Of a stretch of DNA of 64,000 bases, positions 18,086-28,451 are shown one piece after another; the stretch's first letter is position 1; every line of letters starts with the position of its first letter. Below the pieces are notes generated by a model. It did not search any database. It saw only the letters and a list, made by a program, of their open reading frames with translations, and was not told the DNA's origin. Origin of the DNA: Nocardia cyriacigeorgica. GTDB lineage: Bacteria > Actinomycetota > Actinomycetes > Mycobacteriales > Mycobacteriaceae. The stretch is taken from the NCBI RefSeq assembly GCF_005863245.1, contig NZ_VBUT01000005.1, positions 124,001 through 188,000 of the forward strand, read 5' to 3'. Made by a program: the position numbers and the translations under genes.

Positions 18086-18976
18086 CTACGGGCCGTAGGT
18101 GAGGATCGCGGTGATGACCATCCACAGCACCCACGCGACGGCGATGACCATGCCGACCGCCAAGGTCGATCGCATGAACGCGCGCCCGAAATCGACGTCG
18201 CCGCGCTCCGGCGGATACAGCTTCCACGGGCTGTACCACGGTGCTTGCAGCACCTTCCCCTTGGCGGCCTCGCGTTCGGCCTGCGCCAGCTCCTCGGCGT
18301 AGGCCTCGGCCTGGGCCTGTGCCGGGCCGCCGTGCCACAGCGTGATGTCGATGGGGCCGAGGAATCCCTCGTTCAGCAACTCCTGTGGGGCGGGCAGGTA
18401 CGGCAGAATGCCGAGCCCGCGGAAGGCCACCGCGACGTCGTTGGCGGTCCACAGATGGTTCTCCGCCTGGGCCAGGGTGTCGAAGTAGTGTCGCAGGCGT
18501 TCCGGATCGTCGCCGAGGATGGCGTCGAAACTGGGGTCGCTCCACGCCTGTTCGAGCTGGACCCGCGCGCCGCGCATCGGCACGATCAGCGCCACACCGT
18601 GCACCGCGCGCTGGCCGAGCCCGCGGGCCGCCAGCCAGTTCTGCAGCGCGAAGGTGTGATCGCGGGAGCGTTCCAGCGGGGTGCGCCGGTCCTTGTTCTC
18701 CCACACGGCGGGCTCACCCGAGACCGTCCACGCGCCGTTGAGCGGGATCTGCAGCACGCCCTCCTGGCGCGCCATCAGCGCCTCGGCCTCGATCACCACG
18801 CAGCTGGTGGGTGTCCAGATCACCGCGTCGAACTGATGCAGGGTGTCCTGATGGAACAGGCTGCAATTGATGGTGGCCACGCCGTGCGGGCTACCGGGGT
18901 CCTTCCAGGTGCGCAACCAGTCGATCAATGCCCGTTCGGCATTGGTGCCTGCGCTGTTCTGCACTCGCACGAGCAT
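18086..18976 (-). CDS. NERD-domain protein with C-terminal membrane anchor
   Basis: The 296-residue protein has an N-terminal nuclease-related (NERD) domain: GTNAERALIDWL, FHQDTLHQFDAVIWTP and VVIEAEAL give the E, D and E-x-x acidic positions typical of restriction-endonuclease-like folds, though the usual ExK is here EAE. The middle region is helical and acidic. A membrane segment (VGMVIAVAWVLWMVITAIL) occupies the last 25 residues, so the domain would face the cytoplasm as a tail-anchored protein. Its function is unknown; NERD proteins are suspected DNA-processing enzymes. It is transcribed ahead of the PAP2 gene. Confidence 0.75.
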   Translation of the reverse strand: MLVRVQNSAGTNAERALIDWLRTWKDPGSPHGVATINCSLFHQDTLHQFDAVIWTPTSCVVIEAEALMARQEGVLQIPLNGAWTVSGEPAVWENKDRRTPLERSRDHTFALQNWLAARGLGQRAVHGVALIVPMRGARVQLEQAWSDPSFDAILGDDPERLRHYFDTLAQAENHLWTANDVAVAFRGLGILPYLPAPQELLNEGFLGPIDITLWHGGPAQAQAEAYAEELAQAEREAAKGKVLQAPWYSPWKLYPPERGDVDFGRAFMRSTLAVGMVIAVAWVLWMVITAILTYGP

Positions 18977-19098
18977 TGGCGACCGCCCTTCACGTCGACA
19001 CCCGGTACCGGACAGGATACGAGGCGGGTCGGCGCCGACCCGAGATTTGCGGCTCCGCGCTGTGTCCGAGGCGCACGACGGCGGTGCCGGTCAGAAGG

Positions 19099-20508
19099 CT
19101 ACCCGTCCGCGGGCTCCGCCGGAAGTTTCCCGGCCCGCACCGCCTCGACCAGCTCGGCGTGGTCGGCTTCGGTGCGGTCGGCGTAGCGCACCGCGAAATC
19201 GGCCACCGCCTCCTCGAAACGTTCGTCGTCGCCGAGATATCCGGCGGTGGCGCGCGGGTCGAGCGACCGGGTGTGGGCGCGGGCCAGCAGTGCGCCGGCG
19301 AGCCTGCCGTAATCGTCGAGATCCTTCGAATCCAGTTCGGCAGGGTCGATTCCGCCCTTGAGGTTGCGGAATTGGCGCACCACGAACGGCAGTTCCCGTT
19401 CGGGTTCCCCGGCGGTCGCGGGCACCCGCATGCTCGTCCAGCCGAGCAGGATGTCGGTCTCGGCCTGAACCAGCCTGGCGCCCTGCACGATTCGCTCACC
19501 CTCGTGCCGCTGCGGGGCGGGCGCGACGAACGGTGTCAGCGCCGACGGGTTGGCCTGCTTCAGTTGCAGCACAAGCACTTCGCCGTCGTTGCCGTGCAGC
19601 AGCGCGACATAGCTGTGCAGGCCCACACTGCCTGTGCCGACGATGCGAAACGCGATGTCGGACACCGAGAATCGTGCTAGCAGACCCTGCCGGGACTCCC
19701 GCAGCGTGCCCGCGTAGTTCTCCAGCGCATCGATCGCGGCCTCGGCCACCGCCTCGTCGACATGGGTCAGAATCGGCGGGTCGTTGACGAAACGCTGCTT
19801 GCGGATACCGGTTTCGTGATCGTCGAGGTGCTCGGTCCACTTGGCGACCACCTTGGCGCTGGTGTTCTTGCGAGCCTTCTTCGCGGCCTTCTTGAAGTCG
19901 TCGAGCAGATCGTCGGCCTTGGCCTTGCCGATCATCGATTCATCGGGCAGGGCGGTCCAGGACTCCATGAACGGCATCTCGGCCAGTGCGGCGATGGTGC
20001 GGCGATAGGAGCGCACCGCGTCGCGCGCGGCGTCGCGGCAGTCGTCCTCGCTGGAGCCGCCCTCGCGCCCGGCCAGCACCAGGCTCGCCGCCAGCCGCTC
20101 CAGATCCCACTCCCACGGCCCGGCCACGGTTTCGTCGAAGTCGTTGATATCCATCACGATGTCGCCGTGCGGGGTGCCGTAGAGGCCGAAGTTGGCCGCG
20201 TGGGCGTCACCACACAGCTGGGCGGTGAGGCCGGTGGCGGGTCCGGCGGCCAGATCAGCGGCCATCAGCCCGGCGGCGCCGCGATAGAAGGTGAACGGCG
20301 AGGTGGTCATGCGTCCGATGCGCAGCGGGACCAGATGCGCCAACCGGCCCGCGTTGCTCGCCGCCACGAACGGAAGCACGCCGGGACGATCCGGGGCAGC
20401 GGCCTCGCGATCGCGGGCACTGAAGGGCACCTGTTCGCGCAGTGCCGCGCCGCGGGCGCGGGCGTCGTCGGCGCTGACGTGGTTGCGGAGGTCGATTCGA
20501 CTGCTCAT
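19099..20508 (-). CDS. DUF2252 family protein
   Basis: ATG 20508 gives 469 residues starting MSSRIDLRNHVSADDAR; the frame stays open upstream but overlaps the divergent gene. DUF2252 features are clear: FTFYRGAAGLMAADL, LCGDAHAANFGLYG, and DINDFDETVAGPWEWDL. The second and third resemble the catalytic HGD-like loop and DFD metal site of kinase-like phosphotransferases, so a small-molecule kinase fold is likely. The actual reaction is unknown; homologues are common in actinobacteria. No signal peptide. It is divergent from the CDP-alcohol phosphatidyltransferase gene, with about 120 bases between start codons. Confidence 0.87.
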   Translation of the reverse strand: MSSRIDLRNHVSADDARARGAALREQVPFSARDREAAAPDRPGVLPFVAASNAGRLAHLVPLRIGRMTTSPFTFYRGAAGLMAADLAAGPATGLTAQLCGDAHAANFGLYGTPHGDIVMDINDFDETVAGPWEWDLERLAASLVLAGREGGSSEDDCRDAARDAVRSYRRTIAALAEMPFMESWTALPDESMIGKAKADDLLDDFKKAAKKARKNTSAKVVAKWTEHLDDHETGIRKQRFVNDPPILTHVDEAVAEAAIDALENYAGTLRESRQGLLARFSVSDIAFRIVGTGSVGLHSYVALLHGNDGEVLVLQLKQANPSALTPFVAPAPQRHEGERIVQGARLVQAETDILLGWTSMRVPATAGEPERELPFVVRQFRNLKGGIDPAELDSKDLDDYGRLAGALLARAHTRSLDPRATAGYLGDDERFEEAVADFAVRYADRTEADHAELVEAVRAGKLPAEPADG

Positions 20509-20632
20509 CACCGCGTACGCTACCGACTCCGGCGCCATGTACGGGTGCCCGGTACGGGAGTCGCGGGCCGGCGCCCCGGCCCGGGCCCACGCGCTGCCCG
20601 AGGTGCGGGCCGGATGGCGCGTGACGGCGCCG

Positions 20633-21292
20633 ATGCGGTATGCACGGGCTGTGACAAGCGAATCAGGAACGACCGAATCCGGCCGGGGTGCCGAGCGGCA
20701 GGTGTTCGGCGGCGTCTTCGCCGACCGCATCCTGACCGTGCCCAACGCGCTGAGCGTGCTGCGGCTGATCGGCGTACCGGTGTTCCTGTGGCTGATGCTG
20801 GTCGAACACGCCGACGGGTGGGCCTTCGCGCTGCTGGTCGTCAGCGGCGTCACCGACTTCCTCGACGGCAAACTGGCCCGGCTGCTGGACCAGTCCTCGA
20901 AACTGGGCGCCCTGCTCGATCCGTTCGTCGACCGGCTGTATCTGGTGACCACCCTGGCCGCCTTCGTGATCCGCGGGCTGATCCCGTGGTGGGTGGCGGC
21001 CCTGCTGATCGGCCGTGACCTGATCCTGACCCTGACGCTGTCGGTGTACCGGCGCCGCGATCTGGACCCGCCGGAGGTCATCTATTTGGGCAAGGCCGCC
21101 ACCTTCGCGCTGATGTCGGCGCTGCCGTGGCTGCTGGCCGGGCAGATGGACTGGGTGGGCGATGGTTTCGGGCGGGCCTTCGGCGGGGCACTACTGGTCT
21201 GGGGCACCGCGGTCTACGTCTGGACCGGGGTTCTCTACACCGGGAAGGCCATCGCCGTAGCACGGGCGATCCCGCGCGGGACCGACCACTGA
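20633..21292 (+). CDS. pgsA2: CDP-alcohol phosphatidyltransferase (PgsA2-like)
   Basis: The 219-residue protein (ATG 20633; GTG 20651 gives 213) has the complete CDP-alcohol signature DGxxAR(x8)GxxxDxxxD, seen as DGKLAR, then G, then DPFVD. Around it are about six membrane helices. It couples CDP-diacylglycerol to an alcohol acceptor, probably a phosphatidylglycerophosphate- or cardiolipin-type reaction in the membrane. The position immediately before gcvH matches M. tuberculosis Rv1822 (pgsA2), and the segment LDQSSKLGALLDPFVDRLY resembles that protein. Which of the actinobacterial paralogue functions it performs is not settled by sequence. Confidence 0.86.
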   Translation: MRYARAVTSESGTTESGRGAERQVFGGVFADRILTVPNALSVLRLIGVPVFLWLMLVEHADGWAFALLVVSGVTDFLDGKLARLLDQSSKLGALLDPFVDRLYLVTTLAAFVIRGLIPWWVAALLIGRDLILTLTLSVYRRRDLDPPEVIYLGKAATFALMSALPWLLAGQMDWVGDGFGRAFGGALLVWGTAVYVWTGVLYTGKAIAVARAIPRGTDH

Positions 21293-21355
21293 TCCGCGCC
21301 CGGGTGGGCGCTCGCTATAGAGTTGCGTGCACCGTGCACAACGAAAGGATGCCTT

Positions 21356-21754
21356 GTGACCCAGACGCCCGAGGACCTGCGCTACACCGAAGAGCACGAG
21401 TGGGTGCGTCGGATCGGCCCCTCCAGGGTCCGGGTCGGCATCACCGACTACGCCCAGTCCCAGCTCGGTGACGTCGTGTTCGTTCAGTTGCCTGCCGTCG
21501 ACGCCGATGTCGCGGCCGGTGACAGCATCGCGGAGGTCGAATCGACCAAGAGCGTCTCCGACATCTATGCTCCGCTGGACGCGAAAGTTGTTGGGGCGAA
21601 CCAGGAATTGGAGAACGCACCGGAGACCTTGAACACCGACCCCTACGGTTCGGGGTGGCTGTTCGAGCTCGAGGTGAGCGATGCCGCGGCGCTGGACACC
21701 GCACTCGGTGAACTGCTCGATGCCGCAGGTTATCAAGGAGTTATCGGGGCCTGA
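21356..21754 (+). CDS. gcvH: Glycine cleavage system H protein
   Basis: GTG 21356 behind GAAAGGATG gives a 132-residue protein, the usual GcvH length. EEHEWVR, VRVGITDYAQSQLGDVVFVQLP and EVESTKSVSDIYAP are classic; Lys65 in ESTK is the predicted lipoylation site. The lipoyl arm carries the aminomethyl group from GcvP to GcvT and then to lipoamide dehydrogenase during glycine breakdown to CO2, ammonia and methylene-THF. GcvT is not in this window. The spacing to gcvP (five genes later) and the intervening genes copy the mycobacterial arrangement. Confidence 0.97.
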   Translation: MTQTPEDLRYTEEHEWVRRIGPSRVRVGITDYAQSQLGDVVFVQLPAVDADVAAGDSIAEVESTKSVSDIYAPLDAKVVGANQELENAPETLNTDPYGSGWLFELEVSDAAALDTALGELLDAAGYQGVIGA

Positions 21755-21920
21755 CCCGGCCTTCCCAGTTCTCCCTGCACGGGTCCGCCCCGGCAGGGTA
21801 CGGTCAATGCCAACGGATGTGCTGCCGGCCGCTGGTGGGTTGTGCGGCCGCGACTCGAGGTCGCGGCGGTCGAGGCAGCAGCTGCCTGCATGATTATCAG
21901 GTTCGAGGAGGAGAGAAACG

Positions 21921-22406
21921 GTGAGCGAGAACAAAGACCCGGGTTACGGGGAGACCGCGGCCGAGACGACGTCGGTCTTCCGCGCGGATTTCCTGAACGA
22001 GGTCGACGCGTCACGCTCCGGAGAGGCGACCGGCGAGCAGCCGGTCCAGGGTGTCGAGGGACTGCCCGTCGGCGCGGCCCTGCTGGTGGTCAAGCGCGGT
22101 CCGAACGCGGGCTCGCGTTTCCTGCTGGACCAGCCGACCACTTCGGCCGGACGTCACCCCGACAGCGACATCTTCCTCGACGACGTGACCGTCAGCCGCC
22201 GTCATGCCGAGTTCCGTCAGGACGAGGATTCCTTCCAGGTGGTCGATGTGGGCAGCCTCAACGGCACCTACGTCAACCGCGAGCCGGTGGATTCCTCCGA
22301 GCTGCAGAACGGTGACGAGGTCCAGATCGGCAAGTTCCGTCTGGTCTTCCTCACCGGCCCGCGCGCCCAGACCTCCGATTCGGCGGCGGGTGCGGGCAGC
22401 TTGTGA
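21921..22406 (+). CDS. garA: FHA-domain regulator GarA/OdhI
   Basis: GTG 21921 follows a strong GAGGAGGAGAG site. The 161-residue protein has an N-terminal phospho-motif, AAETTSVFRADF, with Thr16 and Thr17 matching the PknG and PknB sites of GarA and OdhI. It also has a single FHA domain (about 50-145) with SAGRHPDSDI, VSRRHAEF and SLNGTYVN. Unphosphorylated GarA binds and inhibits 2-oxoglutarate dehydrogenase and NAD-glutamate dehydrogenase and stimulates glutamate synthase; phosphorylation makes it bind its own FHA and switch off. It therefore links kinase signalling to carbon-nitrogen balance. PknG is not in the window. Confidence 0.96.
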   Translation: MSENKDPGYGETAAETTSVFRADFLNEVDASRSGEATGEQPVQGVEGLPVGAALLVVKRGPNAGSRFLLDQPTTSAGRHPDSDIFLDDVTVSRRHAEFRQDEDSFQVVDVGSLNGTYVNREPVDSSELQNGDEVQIGKFRLVFLTGPRAQTSDSAAGAGSL

Positions 22407-22460
22407 CAGGCGGTGCGCCGGTACACGTGATCGGCGCTCTCACATGAAAGACTCGATGTC

Positions 22461-23273
22461 ATGACGGGCGCGGCGCAGTGGGCTCGCGGAGGCATGTCGA
22501 TCGGCTCCGTGCTCGACCTGCTGCGGCCGGATTTCCCCGACATCACCATCTCCAAGATTCGTTTCCTGGAGGCGGAGGGGCTGATCCGGCCCGAACGCAC
22601 GCCGTCGGGCTACCGCAGATTCTCGGTGGCCGACTGCGAGCGGTTGCGTTTCGTGCTCACCGCGCAGCGGGATCAGTACCTGCCGCTGAAGGTGATCAAG
22701 GAACAGCTCGAAGCGATCGACAGTGGTGCGGCGACGCTCGGTGTGCGGGAAGCCCGCGCCCGGGCGCACTCCGTGCGCACCGACCCCGACCGTGGCTCCG
22801 GCGACGGCGAGCGTGCCGCCGCGGGGGAGCGTGCCGCGGCCCCGCGGCGGCTCGGCGTGGTGCCCGGCGAGATCTCCCCGGATGAGCTGCGCTTCGACCA
22901 CGAGGTCCGGCTCACCCGCGCCGATCTGCTCGAGCAGGCCGGTATCGATGAGAAATTCCTCAACGACCTGATCCGGGCCAACCTGATCACCCCCGGCGCC
23001 GCCGGATTCTTCGACGCCGACGCGGTGACGCTGGCCAAAACCGCACGCGCGATGTCGGAGTTCGGTTTGGAGGCACGGCATCTGCGGGCGTTCAAGCTCG
23101 CCGCCGACCGTGAGGCGGCCCTGGTCGCCCAGATCGCCGCGCCCATCGCCAAGAGCCGCGACGCGGGTGCGCGCGCCCGCGCGGAGGAGACCGTGCGCGA
23201 GCTGGCGGCGCTGTCGCTGACCCTGCACACCAGCCTGGTGAAGGCCTCGGTGCGGGCCTCCCTCGGCAACTGA
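22461..23273 (+). CDS. ftsR: MerR-type cell division regulator FtsR
   Basis: The 270-residue protein has an N-terminal MerR helix-turn-helix: SIGSVLDLLRPDFPDITISK, FLEAEGLIRPERTPSGYRRF and DCERLRFVLTAQRDQYLPL. It is followed by a variable Ala/Arg linker, then a second helical domain with LTRADLLEQAGIDEKFLNDLI and a long Ala-rich helix. The two-part structure matches Rv1828 and C. glutamicum FtsR, which activates ftsZ. The position straight after garA agrees. The start ATG 22461 lies 55 bases after garA. No ligand-binding cysteines are present, so it is not a metal sensor. Confidence 0.92.
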   Translation: MTGAAQWARGGMSIGSVLDLLRPDFPDITISKIRFLEAEGLIRPERTPSGYRRFSVADCERLRFVLTAQRDQYLPLKVIKEQLEAIDSGAATLGVREARARAHSVRTDPDRGSGDGERAAAGERAAAPRRLGVVPGEISPDELRFDHEVRLTRADLLEQAGIDEKFLNDLIRANLITPGAAGFFDADAVTLAKTARAMSEFGLEARHLRAFKLAADREAALVAQIAAPIAKSRDAGARARAEETVRELAALSLTLHTSLVKASVRASLGN

Positions 23274-23431
23274 TCGCTCCGCGTTCGAGTGGTCCCGCGG
23301 CGGTGCTCGACGACGGCGCAACGCCGTGAACTCAGCCATCGCGGCACCGTCGGGAATTCGCTTAGACTCGTGTTACGGCGAGCTCGGGTAGGGACACGGC
23401 GGGCTGTCGGCGAGTATTGGGAGGCAGTGCG

Positions 23432-23905
23432 ATGAGCGAAATGCGCGTGATCGGCATCCGTGTCGAGCAGCCACAGAACCAGCCCGTGCTGTTGCTCCGG
23501 GAAGCGTCCGGTGACCGGTATCTGCCCATCTGGATCGGGCAGGCCGAGGCGACCGCCATCGTGCTCGAGCAGGAGGGCGTCACCCCCATCCGCCCGCTCA
23601 CCCACGACCTGATCAAGATCTTGATCACCGATCTCGGGCACACCTTGAAAGAGGTCAGGATCGTCGATCTGCAGGAGGGCACCTTCTACGCCGATCTGGT
23701 CTTCGACAACGACCTGCGCATCTCCGCGCGCCCGTCGGATTCGGTGGCGATCGCCCTGCGCGTCGGCTGCCCGATCTATGCCGAAGAAGCGGTGCTCGAC
23801 GAGGCTGGTCTGGTCATGCCGGACGAGCGCGAGGACGAGGTGGAGAAGTTCAAGGAGTTCCTCGAGTCGGTCTCGCCCGACGATTTCAAGGCCACCGACA
23901 GCTGA
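23432..23905 (+). CDS. Bifunctional nuclease family protein (DUF151)
   Basis: ATG 23432 follows GGGAGG and gives 157 residues. The DUF151 core is complete: MRVIGIRVEQPQNQPVLLLR, YLPIWIGQAEATAIVLEQEG, RPLTHDLIKILITDLG, and FYADLVFDNDLRISARPSDSVAIALRV. The C-terminus is acidic (DEREDEVEKFKEF). Plant and bacterial members are reported to have RNase or DNase activity, and the M. tuberculosis Rv1829 homologue occupies the same position. A TAGACT box at 23363-23368 is a candidate -10 element. The physiological role is not established. Confidence 0.9.
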   Translation: MSEMRVIGIRVEQPQNQPVLLLREASGDRYLPIWIGQAEATAIVLEQEGVTPIRPLTHDLIKILITDLGHTLKEVRIVDLQEGTFYADLVFDNDLRISARPSDSVAIALRVGCPIYAEEAVLDEAGLVMPDEREDEVEKFKEFLESVSPDDFKATDS

Positions 23906-23924
23906 GCGCGGAAACTATTTTTTA

Positions 23925-23941
23925 GACCTTAAGTACAGGTC
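23925..23941. promoter_or_regulatory. GACCT-N7-AGGTC dyad, candidate MerR-type operator
   Basis: GACCT (23925-23929) and AGGTC (23937-23941) flank seven bases in an AT-rich patch after the DUF151 gene. A TAGACC (23923-23928) and TCTTAC (23947-23952) pair with 18-base spacing brackets it. MerR proteins bind ACCT/AGGT dyads between -35 and -10 boxes, and a merR gene lies 190 bases downstream. Confidence 0.4.
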
Positions 23942-24133
23942 GAGACTCTTACCGCGCGTCGCGTTTGGTCGGACGAGACCGCTCCCGAGACAATCGAGAA
24001 GAGTAATCTCGATAGTTGGGCCACGTCCGTTTCGGCAGGGTCGCGCCGGGGTACCGGTGCTCGATTCGTGGCTGTGACGGAGCCGGGTCATCGATGAGGC
24101 TGAGAACGCGTCGGCGAAACAAGGGAGTGGTCA

Positions 24134-24691
24134 GTGGCAGAGCATTACCAGGGCGAGGTACAGCCAGGACTGTTCCCGGACGACTCGGTGCCCGACGACC
24201 TGGTGGGCTACCGCGTGCCGAGCGCATGCCAGGTGGCCGGGATCACCTACCGGCAGCTCGATTACTGGGCGCGCACCGGTCTGGTCGTGCCGTCGATCCG
24301 CGGGGCGGCGGGCTCGGGGAGCCAGCGGCTGTACTCGTTCAAGGACATCCTGGTCCTCAAGATCGTCAAGCGACTATTGGACGCGGGCATCTCGCTGCAG
24401 AACATCCGCATCGCGGTCGACCACCTGCGCAGCCGCGGCGTCCAGGACCTGGCCGGCATCACCCTGTTCTCCGACGGCACCTCGGTCTACGAGTGCACCT
24501 CGCCCGAGGAGGTCGTCGATTTACTGCAGGGCGGGCAGGGCGTGTTCGGTATCGCGGTCAGCGGTGCCATGCGTGAGCTGACCGGCGCGATCGCCAACTT
24601 CCCGGCAGAGCGCGCCACCGCGGCGAGCGACCGACCCGAAGACGAGCTGGCCTACCGCCGAAAAGCGCGGATGAACCGTAAGACGGGGTAG
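24134..24691 (+). CDS. MerR-family transcriptional regulator (Rv1830-like)
   Basis: GTG 24134 follows AAGGGAGTGG. The 185-residue protein has the MerR fold with YRVPSACQVAGITYRQLDYWARTGLV, GSQRLYSFKDILVLKIVKRLL and a coiled helix (SLQNIRIAVDHLR). The C-terminal domain (VYECTSPEEVVDLLQGGQGVFGIAVSGAMREL) is the conserved part shared with mycobacterial Rv1830, which sits in the same place before gcvB. It is regulatory, with a role in growth or cell division reported for the mycobacterial relatives; its effector is unknown. A hairpin overlaps its stop codon. Confidence 0.9.
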   Translation: MAEHYQGEVQPGLFPDDSVPDDLVGYRVPSACQVAGITYRQLDYWARTGLVVPSIRGAAGSGSQRLYSFKDILVLKIVKRLLDAGISLQNIRIAVDHLRSRGVQDLAGITLFSDGTSVYECTSPEEVVDLLQGGQGVFGIAVSGAMRELTGAIANFPAERATAASDRPEDELAYRRKARMNRKTG

Positions 24692-24773
24692 TCCCCGTCC
24701 GGTCAGGCCTGTCTGCGCTCGCGGCGCCGACCGTGCCGAACGATGGTCCCGACGCCGGGGATGCGCCGGGACC
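24682..24773 (+). terminator. Two hairpins after the merR gene
   Basis: GACGGGG (24682-24688) pairs with CCCCGTC (24693-24699) across the stop codon. Further on, GGTCCCG (24745-24751) pairs with CGGGACC (24767-24773). Neither has a T tract. Together they may separate merR from the riboswitch-controlled transcript. Confidence 0.35.
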
Positions 24774-25007
24774 ACCGTGTTCTCGAGCACAGATCAAGAT
24801 CACAGTGTCGCCGGTCCTGATATCGCCGCTTCCGCCGCGCGAACCGGGAACCCGCAGGTAGGCCACATGGTTTCGGACCGGCTCACGCGTGCGTGGATGC
24901 CGGGGCGTGCGTCGTTGGCGCGAGTCGCGGCCGCGCCCACGCGAGCCATGCGGGGGCCGAAATCCCGCCGCGCCGCAGTCGCGGCCTAAAATGGCAGAGC
25001 GTCGCCG
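24692..25007 (+). other. Intergenic region before the glycine riboswitch
   Basis: No gene is seen in these 316 bases. TAAAAT at 24987-24992 is a good -10 candidate: it would start transcription about 24999, just before the first aptamer stem at 25008. No convincing -35 box is present. Confidence 0.45.
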
Positions 25008-25198
25008 CCGTGCGGGAGAGTTCCGGGCCTCGAGTCCGGGCGCCGAAGGAGCAGCACCTCCCCGTCAATCTCTCAGGCAACAGGGACCGTACGGGCTTCG
25101 GCGCCTCTGGAAAGCGGTGGCTGCGGGCTGCCCGCCCATGGGGAAAGGGGTCCGGCTCCGGCCGTGACCACCGAATCTCTCAGGCGCCACGACAGAGG
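25008..25198 (+). promoter_or_regulatory. Tandem glycine riboswitch
   Basis: Two glycine aptamers lie in tandem. The first closes with CCGTGCGG (25008-25015) paired to CCGTACGG (25087-25094) and contains GCCGAAGGAGCA and ATCTCTCAGGCAAC. The second closes with CCTCTG (25104-25109) paired to CAGAGG (25193-25198) and contains ATCTCTCAGGCGCC. The CTCTCAGGC core and the paired architecture are diagnostic for this class. The gcvP start is 56 bases downstream, so glycine should turn on expression of glycine decarboxylase. No clear T-run terminator was seen in the linker, so control may be at translation initiation or by another route. Confidence 0.93.
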
Positions 25199-25254
25199 GG
25201 GAGGGCTGGAACCCGTCGACCGCCCGGTCGACCCGCCCGACCTGGGAGTATGCC

Positions 25255-28062
<2,808 letters not shown>

Positions 28063-28451
28063 CACGCTCGCGCCAACGCCGCCTGATCCCACAAACCGTG
28101 GCGGTGTTGGCATTTCAGTGGCAACCCGTGGTCGCCATTCGCGCGCTGCTGCCGCCGCCGCGGGTCCAGCGCACCCAGGTGTTCGGCGACGGCGGTGCTG
28201 CCCGCCGCGCTCAGTGGGCTGGAGTTCGTAGGCCGGCTCGTGTCACCGCTCGAGTTCGCCCGGGCCGGCCCGCGGTCTCGCCGACGATCCGTCCGGCGCG
28301 TAAATGCTCGTTCACGGCGTCCGGTTTCGAGTAGCGCCGACCGTCCGACGTGCGGTCTACCGGGGAATTTCGGGTAGCACGCTACCCGCGCCACCGGCCA
28401 TAGCCGACGGCTACCGTCCGAGGTCTCACCCCTGCGCGAACGGATCGGATC
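28063..28451. other. Intergenic region between gcvP and the large protein gene
   Basis: Apart from the gcvP hairpin near its start, these 389 bases show no convincing gene or RNA. Short frames on both strands are Arg/Pro-rich and lack ribosome sites. The promoter of the large gene must lie here, but no clear -35/-10 pair was found. Confidence 0.4.
28073..28110 (+). terminator. Hairpin downstream of gcvP
   Basis: CCAACGCCGCC (28073-28083) pairs with GGCGGTGTTGG (28100-28110), with one G-U pair, around a 16-base loop, ten bases after the stop. Only a short CATTT follows. Confidence 0.5.
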
